DNA of 64,000 nt from Hypericum androsaemum (taxonomy: Eukaryota; Streptophyta; Magnoliopsida; Malpighiales; Hypericaceae): assembly GCA_963995505.1 (NCBI GenBank), contig OZ023187.1, positions 3,355,501 through 3,419,500 on the forward strand, given 5' to 3'. Each line of letters opens with the position of its first letter. The first letter of the stretch is position 1. Below are positions 23,755-35,794 of this stretch, in pieces. The notes beneath the pieces were generated by a model that searched no databases, was not told where the DNA came from, and saw nothing but the letters and a program-made list of their open reading frames with translations. A program made the position numbers and the translations under genes.

Positions 23755-26700
23755 AACCTCTCCTACTATTTTTTTCTATAAAAAACCTCTCCTATTATTA
23801 TTTTTTAATTACTTGCATGGAATTGTGGTCAAGTTTAGACGAAAGATGGAGGGGAAATGAGCATCGACAGTCGCCCACGGGACCGTGGTAACTTCCAACA
23901 GGCTCAACAACACCTCATCGGAACTTCAGCACTTGGCCACGTCCCTAATTACGTTTTAGTACAAATTCATGAATGTCAATCTAATGTTTACATACCAATG
24001 GTCTAATGGATACGGTGTCAGTCCTTAAGTATGAGGTGGGAAGATTGAATCCCATGACCGTCTAAGATCCGAAATTGTGGAAACAATTTAAATCTCACCA
24101 AAAAAAATCTAATGTTTACATCAATAATTTCATTGAGAGAAAATAATTAGTTTGTTAGTCATTTTAAACATTTTATATCTAAAAAACTGGTGATTTCTCC
24201 GTAAAAGTACCTCATCGGGCCCTCCTTCCTCCATAAAAGTTAAATCAAATGAATTGGATGCGAAAAGAACGTCGTAAACTTCCGCGAAAGATACGGCCAA
24301 TACCGCTGGGCCGACCACACTTCCCAACCGGAAGAGATTGACAAATATATCCTTTGTTTATGTATAATCAATATTTCATTTGAAAACATCGTCGGTTGAT
24401 CTATCAAAATCTTTTACAATATTATTTTCTCGTGGTAATTGTACTGTTCCGGATTAAATAAAAATTTCAGATATCAAGATGCCATTTCTTATCTCAAGAT
24501 TTTTTTTGATAAGTTTATCTCAAGATGTATATTTGTGAGTTTTAAGATGATATTTTTTAAATTTAACGAATGTAAAAAATATTATTGAAAAAAATTTTCA
24601 AGAAAAAAATAAAGGATAATTTATCAATCGTACTATTCTTCTTCTTCGCATTTATGAATAACTACGTTGGTTGAACTCAATAATCCATGTATTTAGCATA
24701 GCCTTCTTTATAGCCTTATTTATTGCTTGGTGCAAGTAATTGGGGATAGCCTTCTTTGTATATATATTCCTTCACACGGGATGGGCCGGGCCCGCCCGCC
24801 AAAGTAAGTTACGCGAAAGAAACGTCCCAAATTAACGCGAATGAAACGGCCAATATGAAGAAAGCATCCGACAGTCCGACAACATATTTTCACTTCCGGT
24901 ACCCGAAGACTCGGCAAGTTATTGCTTGCTTAATTTTCCTTCTCTCTCCTCTTTTTTTTCATATCACCGGTACCGAATATCTGTGAATTTAGCATCTAGT
25001 CGATTATGGTATTTCAAAGATGACAAGAAGTATTTAAAAAAAAAGACAACAAGTATATTATTTAATATCTAGAATTTTAATACACTGTCTAATCTAAATT
25101 GGAACTAAATAGAATCTTTTAGGGGTGATAAATTTCTCATCTAATTTAATAAATAGATGTATTAAAATTTATATATCTAACACAAAACCTTAAAGCAATT
25201 GGTTCATTGATTTTTCACACTTATAAATTTGTACTTCACTCTTGATTAAATAATGTGAGATTCTCAATATACTCTGTCAAACGAGATCCATCGGATCGAA
25301 GATTGCACGGTTGACTTCGTCAATGTGCGAGAAATGGGGTTGAGCACAACAATGAACACCAGATCAACTCGCTCTAGTACCATATTACAATCTCCATATC
25401 CAACTCAAAATTTTAAGACAAATGAGTTGGTGAATTTTGTCGACTTATAAACTTGTTAGTTGTATTCTCAACAAGATGTAAACTGAATCCAAGTACAATC
25501 GGGTTTGGCCTATATTGAGCCCTACATATAAACACACTTTGACCTCTCATATTCTCACATCTTTCCCAATACATTGTAGCAACCTTCTTCAGATACGAGG
25601 AGCTAGCTGTAACAACAACCACCAGACCTAGAAGCGGCTCTTTTAATCTGTGTCGACAATCAGGTATCTAAATTCTTTCCAATTTGGGTTTGCTCGTTTT
25701 GGATAGTATTGTCTGGCGCGGATTTGGTGGTGAGTAGGCTAGTCCCCACCCCACCCATGACGGCTTAAGGATATTTGTTTGTATGTGTAGTGATATTGGT
25801 TTGGATATTTAGTACCCACTTGAGGACATCCCCACCTCAATCTAGTTTCTATTTTCTGGTATCTTCTGTGATTCTTTTTGTTTTGCTAGTACTTATGGTG
25901 AGAAAAGGACCAAGTACTTTGAACTTGTACTGTGATAGCTCGCGTTCGGGTTAAAATTTTGCCACAATTTGAGATTCTACCTGATTCGAACTTGTATTAG
26001 TCGGTTCTATATTGCGCTCGCTCATCTTTTCGTGTCTTGTTTTGTGGCCAAACTCTCATCTAGACTTGTGTAGGGAAGTAATATTTTACAATAATGTGAA
26101 TGGTGTACTGAATTCCAATGGCCTTTTTGCATTGTCAAGGTGCACAGGGGACATGGGGAGGACGAAGGATATGTTTTGGAGTTATGCGGAAGAAGAGCCT
26201 AATGATCGGTTCAGGTGCAAGTTCTGCAGTCGGGTGTTTGCCGGGGGAATTCCGAGGATAAAATCGCACTTGGCTGGAGTTAAAGGCCGGGGCATCGCCA
26301 TTTGCTCTGAAGTTCGAGAAGAGGTACGAGTTGCAGCCCGATCTGCACTGGATGGTACATCTTTTGACAGAGCCAAAGTTGGAGCTGCTTCATCTGATAT
26401 TGTGTCGAATATTGAAGTCGCATCCATGTCCTCTAAGTTGGTCAAGCTCTCGATCCCTTATTCTTCAGCCAATGTGCGTGGAAAGGACCCGATCATGGTG
26501 CACACGGAGCTTGCTAGGTTCCTTATGTCCAATAACATCACTTTCGATGTTGTTGATTCACAGTCATTTGTTAATTTCGTCACAGGTGTAGCAGGAGCTG
26601 GTCTTCAGTACAAGCTGCCTAGTTCCGTGGTTCTGAAAACTGAGTTTGTTCCGAATGTTGAGAAGGAAGCTGCGGAATACGTAGAGGATGTGAGAAAATC

Positions 26701-29285
26701 CTGGGGTACAACAGGATGCACAATCATGTTGGACACCAGGACAGAATCCAGTAATCTCTTTGCTTATTGTCCAAGAGGAGCCATATATTTGGATTTGTGT
26801 AAGATATCAAAAGGCAGGACAGCAGATGTCGATGTCAAGAACATTGTTGCTGCGGCGATTGAAGATATCGGAGCAGAAAACATTGTGCAGTTTATCACAA
26901 ATGATGCTTCTGCATTTCGATCTGCCAAGGATCTTCTTGACAGTAAGTATCCCAAGATTTACAAAGTTCTGTGTGTAGCTAATACGATTCATCTTCTTTT
27001 CAAGGACATATATGAGAAAGTCGAATCGGTTAAGTTGACAATTGACCGTGCAAAATTGATTGTGGACTGCCTGTATGAGGATTTTGCATTGTTGTCTTTG
27101 ATGAAGCGATACACCGATAACAGGGAACTAAAACGTCCTCGTTCGAGTGCATTTGCGTCTAATTACCAAATGCTCCAAACAGTAGTACAAAATGAAGATG
27201 GATTGAGGCAACTTGTTGAATCTGTGGAGTGGGGATCCTTGGCTAGTAATAAGACAGTGAAAGCAGAAGTTACGGCCATTGTCAGGACCCTGGAATTCTG
27301 GAGAGAGGGACAAGAAGTTTTGAATACTTTGAAGCCGCTTATTCGAGTCCTTAGCTTGGTTGAAGATACTGGAGCCACTTCAGGATATTTGTATGCAGCA
27401 ATGAAGATGGCCAGAAAAGCAATGGAGGAACGTTGTCACTGCAGTGCTGCCGGTAATGTAATCGAACTATTCGAGCAACGGAGAGATGATATTCTCCATC
27501 CGATTCATGCCGCTGCAGCTTTCCTAAATCCTGCCTATATGTGCCACGAGAGCTTTGAGGAGGATAGTGCCATGAAGGAGAGCTTCAGCTATATCATGGG
27601 GAAGATGGTCGCTGATCATGAGAGGCAACAGTTTGCTCTTGATGTTCAACTATATCGCGGCAAGGTACCGAAGCTCTTTAGCATAATGGCAAAGGAGATG
27701 CTTGAAACTTCCCATCCTAGTAAGTACCGGTGGCATTTCATATTTATTACATATAGACTCTTTCTAATCAAAATTATTGATATCTTGTTAACTCGATGCT
27801 GTCTAGGTGTATGGTGGGAATACTGTGGTGACTGTGTTCCTGTGTTGAAGAAGTATGCATTGCGAATTCTAAGCCAACCTTGCAAATGTCTGTGGGAGCA
27901 TAAGTTCAGTGCAACCGAAGTGGCACGAAGAAAGAAACCGGATGGAGAACTCCAGATGAACATGAATGTGAAGCTGATGGAAACGTTTACCAACTTGCGA
28001 TCTGATCTTTTGAGGCGGATATGTCTGGAGAATGGCCACGAACTTCCTAACTATGATGATCGTGATCAGGACTTGGCAGGCAATAACAAGGAGCCGAGTG
28101 GTAAAAGTTCCACAGGCTGTGCAATCAATGGAGTAGAGCTCATCTTGATAGATGAGGAAGAGGTCAGTTCAATTGTCTGTCCTGCTTTTGCTTCTCCATT
28201 TATCATTCGGATTCGGTAGATGTACAACAGCATCCACTCCATGGATGACTAAAAAGAGACGAATATGGAATTCGGATATATTGAATCATAAATCAGAGAA
28301 TAACTTCTGGACATTTTGAAGATGACAGACTTGAGTATACTGGAGGTTATTCGGTGGTCAACGATCGCGTTATGTCCGGTTACTTCTCATGGACCCTTGT
28401 TTCTGTACACAGGTTCCTGAAGAAGAACCTGCCATGAATACAATCAGAGACAAAATAGCAGTTTCTGAAGACCCAATTCCTTGTTCCAACAAGGTAAATC
28501 CTCTTATTCTAGCAAGAGATTATAATTATAACAATGACAAGGCACATCCTCATTCCTGAAATCGTGCTTAATCATATTCTGTCATTGATGTTCTCCAAAG
28601 TTGAATCATGATACTTTGGCTTCATCTTCTGGAAGTTCAAGTTTTTTTAAGTTCTGTTTGGTATGTTTCTGCTGTTGGCACGCAGAGTCTATGGTTAAAG
28701 TGAATCAAACTAGGACCTTTTAGTTTGAACCATTAGTACTTTAGGAGACAGTTTTCGGTATAAACCACCTGATTTCTGAGTTCGAGCTGGCGAGAGAACA
28801 AAGACTAGCAAAGCTCTCCTTGCTAAGTATCGCTGGTTACTTTAGAACAACCCTTTCTTAAATGATCTACACGTTTGTTGGTGATATAAAGACAAACTTT
28901 TTGTGTGAATAGCCAATAAATCACGAAATTGAGTCCTTGACATTTTTTTGCCTTGTGTAGTTTCCGTCAGTGAGTCTTGAAGAAAGCAGCTGGACTATGA
29001 ACCCTACTGAGTCAATGTCTCCCAAAGAGGTGATCAATTGTCAAGCTTCATCGTTCTTCAAACTCGTCGAATCTTAGTGTTTGGCCTCATTTAGTTTTCT
29101 CATCTTTGCCTCCTACCTCTGATTGGAGCACGATCATAGGCCGGTCAGAAGAGATCGCGAGAGGAAGAGAGCACAGGGCAGCCACTGGAGCCTGCAGCTA
29201 CCAGGGTTTGCAGAGGGTCTGATGAGGTTCGAACTTCTCTAGGTAAGTTGCCATTAATCATCCTTGTCTTCTTCAACCAGTCTTC
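23755..29285 (+). repeat. Segmental duplication, copy 1
   Basis: About 5.5 kb that aligns throughout with 48992-54430, including promoter, exons, introns and 3' flank of the BED/hAT-derived gene. Differences are scattered substitutions and small indels, plus a SINE at 23994-24105 that copy 2 lacks. Confidence 0.93.
23994..24105 (+). mobile_element. SINE with empty-site counterpart
   Basis: A 112-bp insert with an A box (TGGTCTAATGG), a B-box-like GATTGAATCCC and an A-rich tail lies between two 16-bp copies of AATCTAATGTTTACAT (23978-23993 and 24106-24121). The duplicated region near 49204-49219 has a single copy of this 16-mer and no insert, which proves a target-primed insertion. Confidence 0.93.
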
Positions 29286-29330
29286 ACAAACTCGTGGAAC
29301 CATCTCTTAATCAAGATCAAAATTCGATGA
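26153..29330 (+). CDS. BED zinc finger / hAT transposase-derived protein, copy 1
   Basis: Proposed exons 26153-27719, 27807-28162, 28413-28493, 28961-29029, 29149-29242 and 29281-29330 (738 aa). The first four junctions are supported by identical structure in copy 2; the last exon is a guess. The start MGRTKDMFWSY precedes a BED finger (C22, C25, H39, C51). A DUF659 domain lies about 165-330, and an hAT dimerisation-like segment begins VWWEYCGDC near 523 and includes RILSQPCKC. The tail is acidic, with a basic KRSREEES patch. Compared with active plant hAT transposases, the usual SDGWTD box reads LDTRTE, TDNA reads TNDA, the Cys-His box CAAHC reads CVANT, and the CERNWS Glu motif is replaced. 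The frame is nevertheless open, so a domesticated DNA-binding protein is likely. Intron 1 happens to lack stops here. Confidence 0.8.
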
Positions 29331-29371
29331 AGTCCCAGATCCAAACAAACCCTCCGAGCAATTAATCATTA

Positions 29372-29829
29372 ATGGTGGAAGATGATGTCTTTACTTTTTG
29401 GGAGAATAATTTAATCAACGGAAGTGACATTGGCCTTGTAGGTGGAGCCTTGGCCTCCACTCCCGGTGTTGGTGGTGGTGGTGGGTTCGCGGGCTTGTTT
29501 GAGCTGCCAGGATTCAGCCCAGCTCCAAAGAATTTGTTCCCATCATTATCCGACGACTGGCCGTTCGCCCAGCTCCTCGCTGCCTTGTCGCCATGGTCAA
29601 CAACCGCTTTATGTCAGGTTACTTGGAGGAAGAAACAATATTTTGTTATTACTTCTCACTAGCTTACTTCTTTGGATTCTACCTAAACATCTGTACTTCT
29701 TCCCCTCCATATTTAGTCCATCTCATGGACCCTTGTTTCTGTACACAGGTTCCTGAAGAAGAACATGCCATGAATACAATCATAGACCAAAAAACTGTAT
29801 CTCAAGACCCAGATCCTGGTTTTGACAAG
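29372..29829 (+). pseudogene. Partial third copy: open exon plus duplicated exon 3
   Basis: The sequence 29593-30060 matches 28357-28770 of copy 1 with a ~90-bp insertion. It contains an 81-nt exon (29749-29829, VPEEEHAMNTI) with both splice sites intact, equivalent to exon 3 of the BED genes. Upstream, a frame from ATG 29372 (glycine run, then GFAGLFELPGF and DDWPFAQLLAAL) ends at a possible donor CAG|GTTACT at 29619-29620 that would join in frame to the 81-nt exon. I do not recognise this upstream part. No BED or DUF659 region accompanies it, so it is a fragment or a chimeric transcription unit. Confidence 0.45.
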
Positions 29830-30060
29830 GTAATTCCTCTCATACTAGTAAGAGATTATAATTATGAAATCGTGCTTAATCATATTTTGTCATCGATGCT
29901 CTCCAAAGTTGAATCATGATACTTTGACTTTATTCTGCAAGTTCCAAGTTTTTTGTAGTTCTGTTTGGTTTGTTTCTGCTATTGGTACTCAGAGTCTGTG
30001 GTTAAAGTGAATCAAACTAGGACCTTTTAGTTTTAAGAGAGAATTTTCGGTGTAAATCAC

Positions 30061-30280
30061 TGTCACAACCCGCAAGGGTTTCCAAGAACAAGAATAGGGG
30101 ACGAAGGAGATAGAAGAAGGAAGAGAAAGAAGGAAACAAACGTTCCTTTAGATTTTGATTACTAAATATCAGAATGATCCCCCTTGTTCCTTCTACTTTC
30201 TATTTATACCCAAGCTACACATTTACCTAAAACTGCTTACAACTTTTAGTTATGTTCAATTCAGTACCAAGTACATGACA
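30061..30280 (-). repeat. Terminal LTR of the non-autonomous Ty3-type element
   Basis: 220 bp with TGTCA/TGACA inverted termini. On the minus strand it has a TATAAATA box near its middle. It is directly preceded by a purine-rich tract (TTTTGGAAGGGAGGAG on the minus strand). A matching second LTR was not found at the other end. Confidence 0.82.
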
Positions 30281-30315
30281 ACTCCTCCCTTCCAAAAGAA
30301 CCTTGTCCTCAAGGT

Positions 30316-32757
30316 TCAAGGAACATGAAAGTCATGAAATCGAGCTCGTACATTAGTCACATCATCTCGAGTCTTCTGGTACCAACATGTCTCGAAATTG
30401 CAATGGCAGTTGGCCTTGCTACCGACAAAGCTAGGGATATAGAGATCCATAAGTTGACTGATATCAGAAACCTCCTGTTGCATCGTGTTGCTAGCTGTAG
30501 CAGAGCAAGCCTTAGGATCTTTGCAATCAACAACGAAAGCAAGGAAGTCATCTTCCGTTTCCTTAATACCAACTTCACGCAGACCTTGGCCAAAATCAAC
30601 TCCGATAATAGTGGTGGCATCACTTGCGAGATCAGCCATCAGTTCAGTGAGCATAATTGATGTTTGGGAACCTATCGAGGAGGACTTGTTGCCTTCTAGC
30701 TTTAATCTTAACAAAAGCAGCTTCAACAGCGAAGCAAATAGCAACACCAATTTTTGCCTTTCTGCATCACCCTTTTTGGCGTTACGGGGCTCTCATTTTC
30801 TTTAACAGCATTAGACTTACCATCTCTGTTCAAAGCTTTGCTCCCAGCCAAATCACTTTGCTTCTCTGCAGCAACAACTACCTGTTGAGTCTCATCAAAG
30901 AAGAAGTCATGAGGCACAACATTATTTGCTTCTAAATTGCCCTTTTGGCTCCTCCCTGTTTTGTTTTCATATACGGTACTTGCCCCTTGCTTGGCTGTAC
31001 TCAATAGATCATCCTTCGTCAGTTTCATTGCCTTCCGAATCTCCACAAAGAAAACTCCAATTGGCCACTTGAAAATTTTTACACGATCTAAGAATGGGAC
31101 TTTCAACGTTTTGGGCCACAAGTACCTGTCAATAACATGATGTTTGATAAGCTCATAGACAATTCTGTAAAGACCAGGTATTAGACATAAAGTTAAATCC
31201 AATAAGCTTTTCAATTATACCAAACAATCCTTGTAACTTAATGTCCAAGTAATCCAATGAGCTTGTCAATTTGACAGTATGCAACTTATTGCCTTCTACT
31301 TCTGTCAAGGCAGCAATTAGCCCACAAGCTGCAACTGTTGAGGCAAGTGAATTAAGCTCCTCTTCTTTTGAACTCTTAATTCTCTGAAGCATTGAATCTG
31401 TGAGCTTTGTTTTTGTATACTTCTTAGGTGGCTGCTTCCTCCTAAATTTCTTTGACCTCAATGCTTGAATCAACAACTTAGCACCATCTTCAGAACCATG
31501 AGATGACAACCCATTGTTCCCATAACCCTTAGAGACCCGATAGCCTTTGTATAGAGAAGCCTCAACGATAGAAAACATAAGCTCGGGCATCAAGTTCACA
31601 CCTTTACCAACATCATCACCACCACTAATTAACTTGTAGACTGCTGCAAGTTTGTTTCGTTTCTTGCCAAAACTCAAGTGCCCTGGTACACACACAAAGT
31701 CCCCCAGAACAACAGCAATGACATAGACTTCCTGCTCTTCAAGTCTACACAATAAGCTGACCATATTTCCATATGATTAGTGACAATCTCAGTACTATAA
31801 ACTGACCATATATCCTCTTGACATTCTTGATCAATATCAATGAGTTTGTTTAATGTACTAGGAAACCTGTACGATGTGCATCATTCTCCTTTCGTTTTTC
31901 AATCTGTTCACTTTCATTTCCTTCACAAATCCACCTCCTAGCTCTAAAGCTGCAACATTCCTTCCCATTATCAGTTTGATGTCTCTGTCACGAGCCAACA
32001 AAGATGAGAGAGTACCAACCAACGTCTCGCAGTCAACCTGTGCAGTTTTCTTCACATAAAAGAATTTTGAACTAAGCCTTACTACCATTGGCGACCTCAG
32101 CACTTTGTAATCCCTTTCTCCATCACCTTTGGCCACTGAACCCTCCAAATTCAAGCGGTTGTTACTATTTTTGCTATTACTCATATTAAAGCCATGTCTC
32201 ACATCATACCACGGTAATTGGGGACGTAATTCTTCAAGAACATATGCACCGTGCCTTTCAATTTCAAGCACCACAATGGCCTTTATTTTCTCAAACCCTC
32301 TCACATATTTCTTAACCACACTCACTTGTTTCACTGATTCATAGCTCTTATCAATGAACATATAACACAACTCATTCACGACTTTAATCATATTCGTTAC
32401 TTCATGGTTCATTCTCAATGACAAGCACCAAACATCATGTTTGCGTTCTATGTAAACCGCATCAATGTCTAATTTCCTTTCCTCCGGAATCAACGATTTA
32501 TCACAATTGTCACTGGAATCAGACCAAACCTTAACCGATTCATCAAGTTCTCCACGAACCCCTTCCAATCTGTCCAATCCCACTGGCCTCTCCAAGCTTT
32601 TATCGACACCCACTTGGCTTTCTCCTCTAGAATTCACAACATGGTATGAATCAACATCAATCTGTAACTTCAGATCATCTCCATCTGGCATTAATTGGTT
32701 CTCCACCAACATCCCAGCCTTCCAACTCCTCAAATTTCTCCACATAATCCTCAACAT
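30316..32757 (-). pseudogene. Unrecognised long coding region fused to Gag
   Basis: Four successive minus-strand frames (32757-31858, 31764-31153, 31214-30723, 30750-30316) cover nearly all of the interior with few stops, suggesting one ancestral reading frame of roughly 800 aa broken by frameshifts. It begins within the Gag core: the expected motif after EDYVEKFEELRSW is followed by MLVENQLMPDGDD and then departs from the Gag family. Features include a basic stretch (RRKQPPKKYTKTK) and an acidic, serine-rich N-terminal part. No pol motif and no family I know. It could be captured host sequence or a lineage-specific element protein. Confidence 0.5.
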
Positions 32758-33295
32758 CTCTACTCTGTTTCAGTTGGCTGAATTCTTTAACCACTGAATC
32801 ATGCCCTTCGTCTCCAAACCTTGCATACAACGCCTCTGTAAATTCAGACCAGCTAACCCTCTCAAAATTCACAGCCCAAGACATGTACCACATATCTGCG
32901 TTCTCATCCATATAGGACGCACACAAACTCACTTTCCATTCCTCAGGGGTGCGATTAAGCATAAAGTACTTTTCACAACTCCTAATCCAAAATTTAGGGT
33001 TTGGTCCTGGGAATATTGGGATCTTCGGCTTAGGAATTGGGCCATTTACCTGGAGATTCACTTGATTTCTCCTAGGGCAAGGTGCATCCCCAACTTCTTG
33101 GTGCGTGCTTCGACTTGCAACCACGGTCCGCGTCCCACACTGCTCGCCCCTCTCCGGTCAGGGAAGGGTTCGTCAGCAATGGAAGCATCGGAGACCTTCG
33201 GTCTTCCTCCTGCCCTCTCGATGCAATAAAGGACCTCCAACATTTCTTCCATCTGCCCCTCCATATGCGACAATTTCTCCGAGGTTTCTGCTACC
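32680..33295 (-). pseudogene. Truncated retrotransposon Gag
   Basis: Two minus-strand frames: a coiled-coil N-terminus (SHMEGQMEEMLEVL, from 33273) and the Gag core from 33124 with PIFPGPNPKFWIRSCEKYF, the W-rich MWYMSWA segment and EDYVEKFEEL. This is the retrotransposon_gag fold of Ty3 elements. The frame shifts near 33060-33120 and again near 32700. The C-terminal half of the Gag core and the zinc knuckle are missing. Confidence 0.8.
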
Positions 33296-33335
33296 CTAAC
33301 TCCAAATTCTGATAAACAACATATTAAAACTCTCT

Positions 33336-34089
33336 TCCATTGTCACGTTTTCTTTTTCTTTTTGACAAAAAGTCGACTCCTACGTTTAGTTTTGCAGCTG
33401 GCAACATGAGAAGTTGCAATTGCGCACACAATATAATATTTGGTGGGACACATATATAATATTAACTAGTGTCAAGTGTCACGACATTTGACACCAAGTT
33501 GACCGAATCTCTATATATGTTTGATGGCTAAAGCTAATAATTCTGTACCAAACTGACATAAGAATTATTCTAGTTTAATGATAGGTCTCAGATTCGAAAT
33601 ATTAAAAATATAACAGTATTAAAATAATTTGTAGAATTATACTATCATTCAAATATTTTATGCTTCTCGAATAACTCAGTTAGTATCCGTATATTAGGTG
33701 GTTGAACAAAGCTAATAATTTTATGACTCGAGTCATGAGCTAGTGCAAGGACACGAAATTCCTTCTATAGGAAAAGGACACCAAATTTCATGGATGGGAT
33801 GATGAGATACCAACTCATTTTCCCAAATTAGTGGTATATATGATTGCTTTAGTATAACGGTCTAACAAATTCTGAAATGCAAAAACTTAAATACAACATA
33901 TAAAGTAGTTGCTCCCACTTAAGAATTGATTTTTTTACACTATCTATCTGAAAACTAACAATGTTTACCTGTTAAAGATATTTATGACATAAGTTCATCT
34001 TGTTCTCTGAGTAATATTTTTTCACCTTTTATTAACTCTTCTTTTTATATTGTGACTGTCGGTGGTGGGGAAAGCAGCATGGTCACAGC
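33336..34089. other. AT-rich intergenic DNA
   Basis: No coding frame, RNA gene or element end found. If the CCT gene had upstream exons they should lie here, and none is visible. Confidence 0.5.
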
Positions 34090-35032
34090 ATGGTCGCAGA
34101 GGAGAGGAAGGTGCGAATTCATAGGTACAGAAAAAAGAGGAACCAGAGGAACTTTAACAAGAAAATTAAGGTCACTCTTCGAATTTTATCCGCCTTCACA
34201 TCTTGATTGTTGTTTGAGCGCAAAATTTTCATCAGATCGTTCGTATTTCCATGTATAAATAAATGGTTGCCACAACTTTGCATGACTTTGGCTTTGGCTT
34301 GCTTTTCTTTCTTCTCCTCTTTTTGCACTTTTGAAAATGCCTCATCAAAAGCTCTAGTATAGTCTTCTTTTTAAAATGTAGAATTTTATTAATTGTAGTG
34401 GTATTTACATATATACAATTAAAAATAGTCTAGAATTCCTTCATGTAGAATACAAGAATGCAGCCGCAAATCTTGTTAAAACCTTACAAGAACTAGGAGC
34501 TCTATGTCAAATCCAACTTGTTCTCTTCTTATCAATATTAGCAAGGAAGTGGAAATAGTACTTGCTCGAGATAAGATGTGCACAAGAATTATTGTAACAA
34601 TTCCATAACATATGATTATAATGTAACTCCTTCATCTTCTCTTGGTTCATACAATTTCATGACATTAATTAGTATCTAATGTAATTTAGTAAAGAATAAC
34701 ATGTGCAATGTATGTGCAACGAAGGTTAGTTAATGAATATTTAGGAACCGATCCGTGCTCAGTTATTCATTAAGAGTCTTTGAAGTCTGGCTCGAGTGTG
34801 TAAGAATTTAAGTTTGTACTTCGAAAAAAATTAATTTATTTCTATGTGACAGTATGAGTGTAGGATAACGCTTGCAGATAGTAGGCCAAGGATCAGAGGA
34901 CGTATCGCTAGGAACGACGAGATCGATCATGAGAAGAATCTTCAGACAATTCAATGGAGCAACACCACAAGTCTTGAAGAGGACGAGGAAGATGATGATG
35001 CCTGGATTAAAGCATTTCTTGATCCATTCTAA
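34090..35032 (+). pseudogene. CCT-motif gene, two 3' exons (CMF-type), probably truncated
   Basis: Exon A (34090-34170) reads from an ATG through EERKVRIHRYRKKRNQRNF and NKKIK to a GT donor. Exon B (34853-35032), after a CTATGTGACAG acceptor, reads YECRITLADSRPRIRGRIAR, continues with NDEIDHEKNLQ, and ends in an acidic DEEDDDAWIKAFLDPF tail and TAA. Joined in phase 0 they give a complete CCT motif of about 43 aa, the DNA/NF-Y-binding domain of CONSTANS-like and CMF plant regulators; the acidic tail is typical of CMF proteins. The domain's intron position is conserved in that family. I find no upstream exons: the region before exon A is AT-rich, and a Ty3-type element ends at 33335. So this is either a fragment or a gene with its 5' part displaced. 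The ATG in exon A could by itself start an ~86-aa CCT-only protein. Confidence 0.75.
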
Positions 35033-35520
35033 GCTAATTCTATGATCCAGTAATTGAAAAAAAATGTGGAAAAAGGCTTCTTTTTAGTACAGCCATATGA
35101 ACTCTTGGATTTGTAGTGTTAAATTAGTAGTGTCTCAAGTTTTTATTGTATTCTATTCTCAAAAAAATGTTTTTATTGTATTCTAGGTAGCTAGGTTTGG
35201 TTGTTTGGTTTTATTGCTTGTCGTGATGATATCTGGTTAACTTTTTTCCTTAACCAGAAGTAGCTATTGTAAATAATGTTCATTTCGTAGTATGAACTGT
35301 CGGTTCTTTTCTTTTACGAACAAATTTATTTTCTAGTCTTCATAATGTAACTGTGTTAAATTTGGTAAAAGAATTTGTCTCTCTTTGCCATTCGTATCTA
35401 CTCAAATTTATATTAATCTACTTATTCGATATCTGGATACTAGATAATTTTGGACAAAACTTTACATCCATTGTCCCAGCCATTCAGACTTTCAAAACAA
35501 GACTTAAGAAATGTTCATAA
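35033..35520. other. 3' flank of the CCT exons
   Basis: AT-rich, with a duplicated TTTTTATTGTATTCTA (about 35140 and 35170). No gene found. Confidence 0.5.
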
Positions 35521-35529
35521 ATTTTTTTT

Positions 35530-35794
35530 GGAAAAAGTCTATTTTAGTACCATGTGGTATCGCAAAAAAATATTTTAGTATTATATGGTAAAAAATTCAT
35601 CAATCGAGTCAAACCGCAGCCAATTTACATTAATTAGGTCCACATAGAGGGTACTAAAGTGATGTAAATTGGTAGTTGTCTATGGACATAAGTGATCTAA
35701 ATTGGCTGCAGTTTGACTCGATCAATAAATTTTTTACCACATGATACTAAAGTGATTTTGGGCTATACTACAGAGTACTAAAGTGGACTTTCTC
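35530..35794. mobile_element. Short foldback MITE related to the Mutator-like family
   Basis: 265 bp that is almost entirely inverted repeat: GGAAAAAGTCTATTTTAG on the left and GAGAAAGTCCACTTTAG on the right strand, with GAGTCAAACYGCAGCC further in on both arms. Flanking 9-mers ATTTTTTTT and AATTCTTTT match at seven of nine positions. Confidence 0.75.

Larger units (their letters stand above)
30061..33335 (-). mobile_element. Non-autonomous Ty3-type element with chimeric Gag, 5' LTR missing
   Basis: Read on the minus strand: a Gag N-terminal coiled coil and Gag core (33273-32680), then about 2.4 kb of broken but mostly open frames with no protease, reverse transcriptase or integrase motif, a purine tract (30281-30297), and an LTR at 30280-30061. 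A degraded primer site (TTTATCAGAATTTGG, near 33302-33316) marks the 5' side, but no second LTR follows it. The element interrupts the third BED-gene fragment exactly after AAATCAC. Confidence 0.75.

Noticed and set aside
26012..26152. N-terminal extension of BED copy 1 (and 51128-51313 in copy 2)
   Set aside because: The open frame begins without ATG or varies between copies; MGRTKDMFWSY directly precedes the BED finger as in related proteins.
30325..33312. Plus-strand frames over the Ty3-type element
   Set aside because: Antisense to the Gag and linked frames, which carry the recognisable protein signal.
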